Below, in pieces: positions 8,291 through 17,588 of a DNA stretch of 64,000 nt (its first letter is position 1; the number at the start of each line of letters is the position of its first letter). The stretch covers positions 1,860,001 to 1,924,000 of the forward strand of contig JAWPMV010000001.1 of the NCBI GenBank assembly GCA_033391075.1, given 5' to 3'. The notes under the pieces were generated by a model that saw nothing but the letters and a program-made list of their open reading frames with translations, was not told the origin of the DNA and did no database searches. The DNA is from Bacteroidia bacterium (lineage in GTDB: Bacteria > Bacteroidota > Bacteroidia > J057). The position numbers and the translations under genes were made by a program.

Positions 8291-9019
8291 TTATTTTGTG
8301 TCAGGTCGATCCCATCGCTTTATCAAATGAATCCCGAATATGTAATCATACTCCCATGCTTCCCGACCCCAGATAGATGGGCTGATTCCCCCAAAAACCT
8401 CAAGTCCTATATCCTGATTTTTTGAGAACCAGTATTTTGCACCGAATTCCACCCAGCCAAAAATTTCATCACAACAATTATTAAAATTTCCAAATGAACT
8501 GAATCTGTCTTCAGTTTTTTCACCCAGGACATTGGGTTCTGGCAGCGAATAAAAAGTCTGAGTAAAGCCAGCTTGGCCAAATCTGGAAATGATGTATCCG
8601 GTTCGGAGGCCTAAACGAAGGTCAAGAGGCAATTTGGGAAAGGCGTAAATCACGGATGGACTTATCTCTAAAAGAACGCGCTTTTCACTCCTCTCGGATA
8701 GATTTACAGATATAGTCTCTGAATTAAAAGCTGCGGTATAAGAAGTAAGATTGTAGTCTAATGCATAATAACTCAGGGCAGCCCCAAATTGTAGAGAAAG
8801 CTTAGAATTAGGGACCTTTTTGCCTATACCTGCTCCTATAGAAAAGCCCGGCTTTATTTGTAAGTCTGTAACCTGATTTTGCCCCAGGAGACCCTGATCA
8901 GAGGAAAATTTGGCACCAGTTCCTTTACTTCTTAGGGAAATATCCAGGTATCTATAATTTTGCGATTGGGCTGTAGAGAATGCGAATGTTAGTAAGAGAA
9001 TGAGTACAGGTGTTTTCAT
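8291..9019 (-). CDS. Outer-membrane beta-barrel paralog 1 of 3
   Basis: This 242-residue protein is the most diverged of the three. It keeps the signal peptide (MKTPVLILLLTFAFSTAQS), QNYRYLDISLRSKG, IKPGFSIGAGIG and GLEVFGGISPSIWG, and ends in KRWDRPDTK. It has an extra CCDEIFGW segment where the others read NWNGKLFNW or EFTPFGW. It would be transcribed first, 19 bases downstream of the NAD(P)HX repair gene, so it may share that gene's transcript. Confidence 0.75.
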   Translation of the reverse strand: MKTPVLILLLTFAFSTAQSQNYRYLDISLRSKGTGAKFSSDQGLLGQNQVTDLQIKPGFSIGAGIGKKVPNSKLSLQFGAALSYYALDYNLTSYTAAFNSETISVNLSERSEKRVLLEISPSVIYAFPKLPLDLRLGLRTGYIISRFGQAGFTQTFYSLPEPNVLGEKTEDRFSSFGNFNNCCDEIFGWVEFGAKYWFSKNQDIGLEVFGGISPSIWGREAWEYDYIFGIHLIKRWDRPDTK

Positions 9020-9038
9020 ACTTGTGTATTTATGTAGG

Positions 9039-10571
9039 TTATGTGAAAAAGTCTAAATTTCGGGCGATATCACTAGCAAGCATGCCTTCCTGTCCTAGCT
9101 TCTCTGCAGCTTTATCTCCAGCTTTCCCATGCAAAAACACACCCATACAAGCCGCATATCTCCCTTCATAGCTTTGACTCAAAAGTGCACCAATGATCCC
9201 GGATAAGATGTCTCCAGAACCCGCCGTAGCCATACCCGGATTTCCATTGGTATTGACAAAACTATGCCCATCCGGACAGCCAATAATGGTGCCTGCGCCT
9301 TTAAGAACCAGATTACATCCAAATAGTTTTACAAATCCTTCCGCAATTTCCAATCGCTCATCAAGCATCTTCCTGCTTACTTCTTTGCCACTCATTTCCA
9401 GTAGCCGCTTCATCTCTCCGGGATGAGGAGTTAATACAGAATCCTCTGAGAAGCATTTGAATAGTTTGGGAAAGCGAGTCAATAGATTTAATCCATCTGC
9501 ATCCAGAATATAAGGACAGCGAAGTTTTGGAAGTAATTCTTTAAAAAAAGCAGCAGTCTCTTCTTTCTGACCCATACCCGGCCCAATGACCAGGGCATCT
9601 TTCCCTTTGAGTATATCTTCCAAAGAACTCGCATCTTCCTCCACAAGTGTATCCTCCCGAGAACTTGCACGAAAGATGAGCTCTGGGGCCAATTGGTTGC
9701 ATGCATGTCTGCAAGACTCCGGAGCAAAAACTGTAACCAGCCCAGCTCCGGCTTTAAGAGCAGCAAATCCCGCCAAAGCAATAGCACCAGCATATGCTTT
9801 ACTTCCCCCTACCAATAATACATGGCCAAAGCTTCCTTTATGAGAATTCTCTGCCCTTTTTTGGTAATGAACTTTCAGCCATTCCTCTTCCAATAAGTAA
9901 CGTTTGATTCCCAACTTCTCAATAACGGAAGGCCAAAGCCCGATATCAAAAACTTCGGTTTTTCCGCAATACTCAGCTGCCGGATAAACGAATTGACAAA
10001 CTTTGGGCAATTGGAAAGTCAAGGTATATTCAGCCGGGATTGGGTCATTGATAATTTTTCCTGAGTCTGCACTAAGACCGCTAGGCAGATCAATGGCTAC
10101 CGTATTCAGCTTTTTTTTGCGGAAAAAGCTAATCATCTCGGCAATTTTTCCACCTAGCGGCTTACTTAGCCCTGTCCCCAACAAACCATCCACCAGGATA
10201 GGATTATTCAATGTCTTAAGGCTGACTTGCATCTTCTTTTTGTCCTCCCAAAGCTCATACTCAATCGGCATTTCTGCGAGGATGTCGAAATTGATTTTTG
10301 CATCACCGATGTATCGGGAAGGATCATGGCTCAGGATCAATTTGAAGGTTCTGCCATTGAGGTATAAATGACGGGCGATTACCAAGACATCTCCGCCATT
10401 ATTTCCCGGGCCTGCCAGTAGCACAAAGGCTCTGTTTTCGGGATAGGTGGAAAGGAGAAATTCGGTGCATTTTCGACCGGCTTCTTCCATGAGGATAATA
10501 CCGGGATAATTGTGTTCTTCAATTTGAATCCGGTCGGCTTCCCGGATTTGCTCTGAATTTGCTAACAACAT
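9039..10571 (-). CDS. nnr: Bifunctional NAD(P)H-hydrate epimerase/dehydratase
   Basis: This enzyme repairs hydrated NAD(P)H. The N-terminal domain (about 1-215) epimerises R- and S-NAD(P)HX, and the C-terminal domain (about 225-505) dehydrates S-NAD(P)HX using ADP or ATP. Visible motifs are GPGNNGGD at 54-61 and AIDLPSGLSADSG in the epimerase part, and DADGLNLL, LTPHPGEMKRLL and NPGMATAGSGDILSG in the kinase-fold dehydratase part. The 510-residue length is normal for the fused enzyme. It is cytosolic. Downstream genes are the three barrels and the upstream neighbour is a TlpA-like protein 18 bases away. Confidence 0.95.
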   Translation of the reverse strand: MLLANSEQIREADRIQIEEHNYPGIILMEEAGRKCTEFLLSTYPENRAFVLLAGPGNNGGDVLVIARHLYLNGRTFKLILSHDPSRYIGDAKINFDILAEMPIEYELWEDKKKMQVSLKTLNNPILVDGLLGTGLSKPLGGKIAEMISFFRKKKLNTVAIDLPSGLSADSGKIINDPIPAEYTLTFQLPKVCQFVYPAAEYCGKTEVFDIGLWPSVIEKLGIKRYLLEEEWLKVHYQKRAENSHKGSFGHVLLVGGSKAYAGAIALAGFAALKAGAGLVTVFAPESCRHACNQLAPELIFRASSREDTLVEEDASSLEDILKGKDALVIGPGMGQKEETAAFFKELLPKLRCPYILDADGLNLLTRFPKLFKCFSEDSVLTPHPGEMKRLLEMSGKEVSRKMLDERLEIAEGFVKLFGCNLVLKGAGTIIGCPDGHSFVNTNGNPGMATAGSGDILSGIIGALLSQSYEGRYAACMGVFLHGKAGDKAAEKLGQEGMLASDIARNLDFFT

Positions 10572-10589
10572 CCATACAAGTTCTGCAAT

Positions 10590-11990
10590 TTATTTCAAAG
10601 CTGCTTCTATTTGCCTGATGACCAATTGAAAATTGCCGGGGCGAGGAGCATAGGCAGAAATGAGCTCTCCGCTTTTGGATATAAGTACATATCTGGGTAT
10701 GCCACGTATTTGATAGGCCGAACGCAGGGCGGATTCCCATCCACCTGCAAAAAGATGTTTGCCCTTAGGACTCATTTGGTCCCGAGTGTTTTTCCAACGC
10801 TCCTCCTTTTCATCCATAGAAACATACAACATCTCAAAATCCTCTTGCTCAGAAAAATGTTCCTCCAAAGCCTGGCTACTGGCTGCTTCTTCCAAACAGG
10901 GTTTACACCAACTTGCCCAAAAATCTATATAGAGAACCTTTCCTTTAAAATCATCCAGTTTTAGCCATTTCCCATGCTCATTTTTCAGTTGAAAGTCAGG
11001 TGCTTGTGATCCGGCTGAGAGCTTCTCCTTTTTCTTCCTATAATTCTGGATAGTTTTCCAACTTTCACTTTTCCCATAGCTCAGTCTGAATTCTTCCCAG
11101 GAGTCAGCGATTTCTGGCAAACGTTCTGCATCTATAGCATCTGCCAAATAGGAAGCCCAAAGGATTTCCTCCACCTTTCCCTGGTACATTTCTTTGAGTT
11201 TCTCAATCTCTTCCCGTAGGCCAGGATTATCATTCCCTGCTTTTCTCAATTCAAAACGGACCCAATCTTTGAGAACTGCCCGATGAGTATTCAGATGCAA
11301 ATAGCGATCTTCTTCAATAGGGATAGTGCCAAGCCCGCTCATAAATGTTAGGGGTAAAGGAGGCAGATCCATACTCCGAGATTTTATTTGGTAAAATCCA
11401 TGATAATAGATCAGGTCCGAGCCTTTTTTAGCCCGAAACTCTTCCAATTTTTCTCCTACCAATTGCATATTGAGTTTTGCCTCTTTCATATAAGCCCTCA
11501 TATGATCTACTTTCTCATTGTATATGCGGGAAACATAAATGGAAAAACTATCGGGATCATTTTGAGAGAAATAGCGGAAAAACTCTGCCATGGCGAGGGA
11601 GTCTTGAAAACGCAGGTAGTGATCCGCCAGAAAAGTATTTGCAAATGCAGCACTTCCCCTAAATCGAATACTTTTGTCAAAATTTGTCGCATCTAATTCT
11701 AGCTGCAATTCCTCCCCAGGCGACATAAATAGCATAGCCTTCTGATCTCCATGCCATAAGCGTAAATTTTTGGCCTCTGCTAAAGGAATTTTTACAGAAA
11801 ATTTACCTTCCTCATCCAGAACTGCAGGAAAAGCAAGTGTAGATCTGTCCAGAAAATTTTGGGTATAAACCAGTTTTACATGGTCGTCTATTCTATGGCT
11901 GATTTGACCACTGATTCGGATAGAATCCTGGCTATGCAAAAGAAGAAAAGGGAGAAAGATGAGCAAGGAGCCAATGAAGCTTCTTTTCAT
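10590..11990 (-). CDS. TlpA/ResA-like thioredoxin-domain protein
   Basis: The protein has 466 residues. An N-terminal signal peptide (residues 1-20, ending LLHSQ) is followed by a DUF4369-like beta domain (ISGQISHRIDDHVKLVY), a long helical middle, and a C-terminal thioredoxin fold. The active site is WASWCKPC (Cys362, Cys365), with cis-Pro432 in RGIPRYV. Such proteins reduce or handle disulfides in the periplasm, often for cytochrome maturation or stress. It precedes the NAD(P)HX repair gene by 18 bases and is probably cotranscribed with it. A smaller relative is at 62464. Confidence 0.88.
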   Translation of the reverse strand: MKRSFIGSLLIFLPFLLLHSQDSIRISGQISHRIDDHVKLVYTQNFLDRSTLAFPAVLDEEGKFSVKIPLAEAKNLRLWHGDQKAMLFMSPGEELQLELDATNFDKSIRFRGSAAFANTFLADHYLRFQDSLAMAEFFRYFSQNDPDSFSIYVSRIYNEKVDHMRAYMKEAKLNMQLVGEKLEEFRAKKGSDLIYYHGFYQIKSRSMDLPPLPLTFMSGLGTIPIEEDRYLHLNTHRAVLKDWVRFELRKAGNDNPGLREEIEKLKEMYQGKVEEILWASYLADAIDAERLPEIADSWEEFRLSYGKSESWKTIQNYRKKKEKLSAGSQAPDFQLKNEHGKWLKLDDFKGKVLYIDFWASWCKPCLEEAASSQALEEHFSEQEDFEMLYVSMDEKEERWKNTRDQMSPKGKHLFAGGWESALRSAYQIRGIPRYVLISKSGELISAYAPRPGNFQLVIRQIEAALK

Positions 11991-12044
11991 AGATAAGCTT
12001 TACTAAGCTTAAATGTACGGAATTTGGAAGGCGGAATAAAAAGT

Positions 12045-12740
12045 TTAAACGTCAAAAATTAATCCCTTGTTTTGGAGATCATCGTAAATGCCTTTATCAA
12101 ACTTGAATAGCCTTGCAGCTCTATGGGCTACATTTTCTTCCCACTCATCCAGTTTTACCAGCAAATTCATGCGCTGAATCTTTCTTCTGAAATTGGACTT
12201 GTCAAGTTCGATGCCGAGGATGGCTTCGTACAATTTCTGTAATTGTAAAAGGGTGAATTTTTCGGGTAGCAATTCAAATCCAATAGGACGATTTCGAACT
12301 TCCCGTCTCAATGTATAAATGGCTTCGTTCAAGATTTCCTGGTGATCAAAAGGAAGCTCAGGACAATCAGACAATAAAAACCATTCCGCAGCCGAGGCAT
12401 CTTCTCCTGGAGTTAGGGTATAATTCCCCGGTTTCACCAAAGCATAGTACGATAGAGTTATCACACGCTTATCTGGATAGCGCTTCACTTCCCCAAATGC
12501 TCTTAGTTGTTTCAGGTAAAGATTTTCTATACCTGTCATCTCATTCAGGATGCGATTGGAGGCCTCATCTATTCCTTCTGAATACAAAATAAAACCCCCA
12601 GGAAGGGCCCATGAACCAAAATTAGGTTCAATAGCTCTTTTGATCAGAAGGATTTTTAAATCGTGACTTTCAGCTTCGAAACCAAACACAACACAGTCAA
12701 TAGAAAGGGGTTCGATTTTATCCAGATGGCTATGGGACAT
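12045..12740 (-). CDS. Nudix-fold transcriptional regulator (NrtR/AraR type)
   Basis: The protein has 231 residues. The N-terminal Nudix fold (about 15-150) has a degenerate Nudix box: GFILYSEGIDEASNRILNEM keeps the first Glu, but the REUxEE core reads RILNEM, so catalysis is unlikely. The C-terminal winged helix (about 160-225) has the NrtR hallmark FTLLQLQKLYEAILG followed by DKSNFRRKIQ. Known relatives in Bacteroidota control arabinose or xylose genes (AraR type). It is divergent from xylose isomerase, so control of xylose use by a sugar-derived ligand is the likely role. Binding to the intergenic palindrome is inferred. Confidence 0.85.
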   Translation of the reverse strand: MSHSHLDKIEPLSIDCVVFGFEAESHDLKILLIKRAIEPNFGSWALPGGFILYSEGIDEASNRILNEMTGIENLYLKQLRAFGEVKRYPDKRVITLSYYALVKPGNYTLTPGEDASAAEWFLLSDCPELPFDHQEILNEAIYTLRREVRNRPIGFELLPEKFTLLQLQKLYEAILGIELDKSNFRRKIQRMNLLVKLDEWEENVAHRAARLFKFDKGIYDDLQNKGLIFDV

Positions 12741-13045
12741 ATTGGGAATCTGATATTGATATGTGCAAATAATAGGAAAAAAAATGAATTCTTCAATTTT
12801 GTTGAAAAGGCATTAGCGGCAAGCCCCCATTATTTTCAGGCTGTAAGTACCTCTCTTTTCCAAGTTCATTTCCGGAAAACAAAGGGTCCCCGAGATTGAA
12901 TTATAGTTGATTTATATGCGTTGGATAGAGTAAGTGAAACTTTTTTCGCCTAAATCCTTTGACTTCCGGAAAAAAGCCCGTAGCTTAGTGTCAGATTGAC
13001 CATAAGGAAAATCTACTTCTCTGATTATTACTTACTCTAAGTCTC
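12741..13045. promoter_or_regulatory. Divergent control region, Nudix regulator / xylA
   Basis: This 305-base stretch without a gene separates the regulator (minus) from xylA (plus). It contains the imperfect palindrome at 12984-13006 and an 8-bp inverted pair GAGTAAGT (12928-12935) / ACTTACTC (13030-13037). The rest is AT-rich with no credible reading frame. Confidence 0.6.
12984..13006. promoter_or_regulatory. Candidate operator palindrome upstream of xylA
   Basis: CTTAGTGTCA and TGACCATAAG flank a GAT spacer, and 8 of 10 positions pair as a palindrome. It lies 40 bases before the xylA start and in the region shared with the divergent regulator. Size and symmetry suit a dimeric winged-helix regulator. 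Confidence 0.5.
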
Positions 13046-14401
13046 ATGTCTAGCTCTACGAAAGTAAATCACCACAAAATTGTAACGGGTACAAAAGAAT
13101 ACTTTCCTTCCATATCCCGGATTCCTTTTGAAGGAAGAACTTCCAGCAATCCGTTGGCCTTTAAATTTTATGATGAAAACAGGGTAGTGGCAGGTAAAAC
13201 GATGAAAGAGCATCTACGTTTTGCTGTTGCCTATTGGCATAGCTTCTGTAATGATGGAGGAGATCCCTTTGGTTCAGGGACGAAGGTTTATCCCTGGTTG
13301 GCAAGTGCTGATCCCATTCAGCAGGCCAAGGATAAAATGGATGCGGCCTTTGAGTTTATCACCAAAATGGGCATTCCTTATTACTGTTTCCATGATGTAG
13401 ATTTGATTGATGAAGGAGACAGCCTGGAGGAATATCAAAGACGTATGGAGATCATCACGGATTATGCCCAGGCTAAGCAAACGGAATCCGGAGTTAAACT
13501 GCTTTGGGGAACGGCAAATTTATTTAGCCATCCGAGATATATGAATGGTGCCTCCACCAATCCTGATTTTCATGTCCTGACCTATGCTGCATTTCAGGTG
13601 AAAGCAGCTTTGGATGCGACTATCAAACTGGGAGGAGAAAACTATGTGTTTTGGGGAGGAAGAGAAGGTTATATGAGCCTTTTGAATACAGATATGAAAC
13701 GTGAATTGGACCATTTAGCTCAATTCCTTCGTGCAGCCAGAGATTATGGTAGGGCCAATGGATTTGAGGGGACCTTTTTCATAGAACCTAAACCAGCTGA
13801 GCCCAGCAAGCATCAATACGATTTTGATACGGCAACCGTTCTTGGATTCTTGAGAGAATATGACTTGTGGGACGATTTCAGCATCAATATCGAAGTGAAC
13901 CATGCTACCCTGGCAAATCATACGTTCGAACATGAACTAGCAGTAGCAGCCAGTGCAGGGAAACTGGGTTCCATAGATGCAAACCGCGGGGATTACCAAA
14001 ATGGCTGGGATACAGATCAATTTCCAGTTGATATTTATGAACTCAGCCAGGCCATGTTGATTTTTCTGGAGTCAGGAGGATTGCAGGGAGGAGGAATAAA
14101 CTTTGATGCAAAAACCAGAAGAAATTCCACAGATCTTGAAGATTTGTTTTATGCACACATAGGAGGAATGGATATAATGGCGAGGGCTTTACTTATTGCA
14201 AATGACATCCTCGAGCATTCAGATTATAAGAAATTGCGGGAAGAAAGATATGCCTCTTTTGATGCCGGAAAAGGGAAAGAGTTTGAACAAGGAAAGCTGG
14301 GACTTTCAGATCTTAGCAAGCTTGCTACTCAGTTAGGAGAGCCAACTTCCAGAAGTGGGAAGCAAGAGTTATTTGAGAATATTATCAATCAGTATATATA
14401 A
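13046..14401 (+). CDS. xylA: Xylose isomerase
   Basis: It converts D-xylose to D-xylulose using two divalent metals, in the cytosol. The 451 residues fit the long class II form. Catalytic and metal residues are visible: His116-Asp117 in [12 protein letters not shown], the VFWGGREGY segment (201-209), Glu247 and Lys249 in FFIEPKP, Glu283 and His286 in IEVNHATLA, and the metal Asp cluster in SIDANRGD and DTDQFP (310-326). No xylulokinase or sugar transporter lies next to it in this window. The divergent Nudix-fold regulator probably controls it. Confidence 0.97.
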   Translation: MSSSTKVNHHKIVTGTKEYFPSISRIPFEGRTSSNPLAFKFYDENRVVAGKTMKEHLRFAVAYWHSFCNDGGDPFGSGTKVYPWLASADPIQQAKDKMDAAFEFITKMGIPYYCFHDVDLIDEGDSLEEYQRRMEIITDYAQAKQTESGVKLLWGTANLFSHPRYMNGASTNPDFHVLTYAAFQVKAALDATIKLGGENYVFWGGREGYMSLLNTDMKRELDHLAQFLRAARDYGRANGFEGTFFIEPKPAEPSKHQYDFDTATVLGFLREYDLWDDFSINIEVNHATLANHTFEHELAVAASAGKLGSIDANRGDYQNGWDTDQFPVDIYELSQAMLIFLESGGLQGGGINFDAKTRRNSTDLEDLFYAHIGGMDIMARALLIANDILEHSDYKKLREERYASFDAGKGKEFEQGKLGLSDLSKLATQLGEPTSRSGKQELFENIINQYI

Positions 14402-14483
14402 AGAAAAGCTTAGATAAGAAACATGATTATGGCTCAAGTCCATAATGCATTAAGATGTAGTATTTAGTATCCAAATTTCCGTG

Positions 14484-14515
14484 ATGGCTGTCTTAGGGCA
14501 GCCATTTTCCTTTTT
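14484..14515 (+). terminator. Terminator after xylA
   Basis: ATGGCTG (14484-14490) and CAGCCAT (14499-14505) form a stem followed by TTTCCTTTTTA. It lies 83 bases after the xylA stop. Confidence 0.75.
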
Positions 14516-14603
14516 ATCTCTCAAATTTCTCTCTAAGTTGCATTATCCTTCATTCTGCTGATATACAGCCAACATTTTTTCCTAGTTTTCCGTTTTAACT
14601 GTC

Positions 14604-16781
14604 ATGTATCAACCTCTGCAACAAACACTCCTCCCATTCCTTTTCCCTCTCTTATTGATTATAAGTCCGGGGCTTTTTGCACAAGCTCCACCTGACTCTA
14701 TCGTTCAGGATAGTCTTGATAAAGAAGATGAAATAATCAGCAAGCCATTTCGGTACAAAGGTTTCTACAAAAAAGAAGATGCCTATATGGATACAAAGCG
14801 CATTTCGAAATACGTGGAAATGCGTGATGGGACTCGTATTGCAGTTGATATATTGATCCCTACAGAAGGTCCTGAGCAGGACTCATTCCCTGTCCTTCTT
14901 CAATTTACTCCCTACAATAGAGCCTATATGGTTCCCCGGATGGGACCAATAAAACATGCGATTTCCAGCATGGCTAAATTTGGATGGGGACCTGAATACG
15001 ACCAAAGCAAAATCATCCCTTATGTTCGGTTTATGTTGAGAAGAGGGTATATAGTGGTTAATGCAGATATGCGGGGAACGGGAGCTTCTTTTGGTAGTCA
15101 AATGCCCATGGCGCCCATTCTGGCAAAAGATGGCAAGGACATGGTTGACTGGATTGCCGAACAGGAGTGGTGTGATGGAAATGTAGGCATGATGGGACCA
15201 TCCTATTTAGGTTGGATTCAATTTATGACAGCTGCTGAAAAGCCAGAGGCTCTGAAGTGCATTATGCCAGAGGTCATGTTTTTCGATGCCTATTCTGCTG
15301 CAAATTGTATGGGAGGAATTCAGGCAAGCAGATTTCTGCAGTCCTTTAGTAACCTTCTGAAAAATTTAAATAGAAATAAGTATAAGCTTCGCAAAGGACA
15401 GGTGCCTGCATTGCCGGTAGAAGATGAGGATGGAGATGGGAAATTGGTGGATGAAAGACCTGTCAAGATGGATTCCCTGAGTCTTTTTACCAATGCGAGG
15501 ATTAAGTATCCCGATGGGAAAAAGCGGGAGAATCATAGCTATATCCAGGCAATCAAGGATCATTATGACAATGTTCTGGTGGAGGATTTGGTGAAAAATG
15601 GAGCACGTTATTGGGATAGTGAGGGACCCAAAGGATATGAGGAATACTCTTATACACATGGAAGTCCCGGATATTATGCCGATAAGATCGCTGAAAGTGA
15701 GATTCCTATTTATCATTCCGGAGGCTGGTTTGATATCTTCTCCCGAGGTACCTTGAAAATGTACAGTACCCTTGCAGAGAGTAATCCTTCCAAATTGATG
15801 ATTGGTCCTCGCTGGCATTTACCAAGTACTGGCAGGGGCTATAAAGAACACATGGGGTATGAGGCTCGCTATATGTATCAGCAGGCCATCGAGCAATTGC
15901 GTTTTTTCGATCATTACCTCAAAGGAGTAGAAAACGGAATTGAGGAGGAAGCTCCGATATTTATGTATGTGATGAATGGGAAGTGGAGGGAAGAATATGA
16001 ATGGCCGATCGCGCGTAGAAGAGAAACTGCTTTTTATTTCCAGGATAATCATGGACTGGATAGCATGTCAACTTCTGAAGGCAAGGATCTTTATCAGGTA
16101 GATTTTGAGGCACGTTCTGATTATGGCAAAGACAGCCTGAGTCGATATACCATTACTTCCGGTATTCCTAAAGAAAGAATGGAGCGTACTGAGCTCGATA
16201 AGAAGTGTTGGACCTATGATACTCCTGCTCTGACTGAAGATACAGAAGTAAGTGGGCATCCAATTGTCCAGCTTTGGCTTTCTTCCAATCAGGACTATGG
16301 TGACATTTTTGTTTACCTCGAAGAAGTGGACTCCAGTGGAAGATCCTTTTATGTAAGCGAAGGGAAATTGAGAGCAGGCTGGCATAAAGAGCATGACCCC
16401 AACATTCAGAGCAATTACAAAATGGCTGTTAAACCTGTCCTTCCCTGGCATGGTTTTAAAGAAGACCAATATGAAGACAAGGCCCTGGCCAATGGAAAGA
16501 TCATCGAGATGCGGCTGGATTTAACTCCTACTGCCTGGTTATTTAAAAAAGGCAGCAAGGTTCGTATTTCCATCGCAGGAGCTGATAGGGGAAATTTTGA
16601 GCCCAATCCCGGACTGTGTCCGGAAGGAAAGTGGGAGCATTGTCCAGAGACAAGTCTGAGCATTCACCGATCAGCCGAAATGCCTTCGCATATCCTATTG
16701 CCTATCATTCCCCCCAGGCCTGAGCCCGAGGAGGAAGAAGAAGAAAGCAAACCCAAAGAAGTAAGTGCTGGTGGAAACTAG
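14604..16781 (+). CDS. CocE/NonD (X-Pro dipeptidyl-peptidase S15) hydrolase
   Basis: This 725-residue exported hydrolase has a signal peptide at 1-26 (ending LFAQ). The alpha/beta-hydrolase domain (about 65-440) has YVEMRDGTRIAVDILIPT, the nucleophile Ser200 in GMMGPSYLGW, and GWFDIFSRG. It is followed by the beta-jellyroll of the family (about 480-700, SGHPIVQLWLSSNQDYGDIFVYLEEV). The C-terminus is a short Glu-rich tail (PEPEEEEEESKPKE). Family members cleave acyl or peptide bonds (cocaine esterase, glutaryl-amidases, X-Pro peptidases); the substrate here is unknown. It acts outside the cytosol. Confidence 0.92.
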   Translation: MYQPLQQTLLPFLFPLLLIISPGLFAQAPPDSIVQDSLDKEDEIISKPFRYKGFYKKEDAYMDTKRISKYVEMRDGTRIAVDILIPTEGPEQDSFPVLLQFTPYNRAYMVPRMGPIKHAISSMAKFGWGPEYDQSKIIPYVRFMLRRGYIVVNADMRGTGASFGSQMPMAPILAKDGKDMVDWIAEQEWCDGNVGMMGPSYLGWIQFMTAAEKPEALKCIMPEVMFFDAYSAANCMGGIQASRFLQSFSNLLKNLNRNKYKLRKGQVPALPVEDEDGDGKLVDERPVKMDSLSLFTNARIKYPDGKKRENHSYIQAIKDHYDNVLVEDLVKNGARYWDSEGPKGYEEYSYTHGSPGYYADKIAESEIPIYHSGGWFDIFSRGTLKMYSTLAESNPSKLMIGPRWHLPSTGRGYKEHMGYEARYMYQQAIEQLRFFDHYLKGVENGIEEEAPIFMYVMNGKWREEYEWPIARRRETAFYFQDNHGLDSMSTSEGKDLYQVDFEARSDYGKDSLSRYTITSGIPKERMERTELDKKCWTYDTPALTEDTEVSGHPIVQLWLSSNQDYGDIFVYLEEVDSSGRSFYVSEGKLRAGWHKEHDPNIQSNYKMAVKPVLPWHGFKEDQYEDKALANGKIIEMRLDLTPTAWLFKKGSKVRISIAGADRGNFEPNPGLCPEGKWEHCPETSLSIHRSAEMPSHILLPIIPPRPEPEEEEEESKPKEVSAGGN

Positions 16782-16782
16782 G

Positions 16783-17409
16783 CTAACTTTTGACAATTAG
16801 CTCTTCTTCGATCTTTTGCACGACGAAATCAAAATCTTCTGTGTGGTTGACGTAGTCCAACTCATCAGTTTCGAGGATCAATAGTGGTCCTTCTCTATAT
16901 GCACCTATCCACTCCTCATAATTTCTATTGAGGTTTTCCAAATATTTGATACTAATGGAGATCTCATAATCTCTTCCCCTTTTTGCAATTTGATCAACCA
17001 GGGTAGGGACTCCCGCTCGCAAATAGATGAGGAGGTCCGGAGCCTTGATCATATTACTCATCGATTTGAAGAGTGCAAGATAGGTTTGGTAATCCCGGGT
17101 TTCCAGCAAGCCGGATTCATTGAGGTTCTTGGCAAAAATAAAAGCGTCCTCATAAATGGTCCGATCCTGTATAATACTGATCGGACTATTTTGAATTTCG
17201 ACTACCTGATTGAATCGGCTGTTGAGAAAAAAGATTTGTAGCGGAAAAGACCATTTGGCCATGTCCTGGTAAAAGTCGCTGAGGTAAGGATTATCATCCA
17301 CAGCTTCCAGGTGAGGTTTCCAGGAATAATGTTGTGCAAGTTTCTGCACTAATGTGGTTTTTCCTACACCTATATTCCCAGCTATCGCAATATGTTGTGG
17401 CTCTTTCAC
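16783..17409 (-). CDS. Deoxynucleoside kinase
   Basis: This 208-residue enzyme phosphorylates deoxynucleosides in nucleotide salvage. The P-loop is GNIGVGKTT (11-19), the ERS/DRS-type motif is QDRTIYEDA, and the LID-type arginines are in KRGRDYE. The length fits the bacterial dGK/dAK-like family. Specificity (dA, dG or dC) cannot be read. It is cytosolic, transcribed towards the CocE gene (stop codons one base apart), and divergent from dihydroorotase, a nucleotide-synthesis neighbour. Confidence 0.93.
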   Translation of the reverse strand: MKEPQHIAIAGNIGVGKTTLVQKLAQHYSWKPHLEAVDDNPYLSDFYQDMAKWSFPLQIFFLNSRFNQVVEIQNSPISIIQDRTIYEDAFIFAKNLNESGLLETRDYQTYLALFKSMSNMIKAPDLLIYLRAGVPTLVDQIAKRGRDYEISISIKYLENLNRNYEEWIGAYREGPLLILETDELDYVNHTEDFDFVVQKIEEELIVKS

Positions 17410-17441
17410 AATAATATTTGTAGTATGTAGCTCTGTTTTAA

Positions 17442-17511
17442 GAAGATGTTATCCCTAAGGATAATCAATTACCCGCAAACACCATGATCATCCCTAATCG
17501 AGGACATCTTC
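17442..17511. promoter_or_regulatory. Nested inverted repeats in the kinase/pyrC divergent region
   Basis: GAAGATGT (17442-17449) pairs with ACATCTTC (17504-17511), and inside it TTATCC pairs with GGATAA around CTAA. The region drives two nucleotide-metabolism genes in opposite directions. A regulatory role is inference. Confidence 0.35.
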
Positions 17512-17588
17512 ACATGGAATTCACTAGGAATTAACATGAGGACGAATTTATATATTCTTAGTGAAATATGATGAGATAAGTTGAAGTA

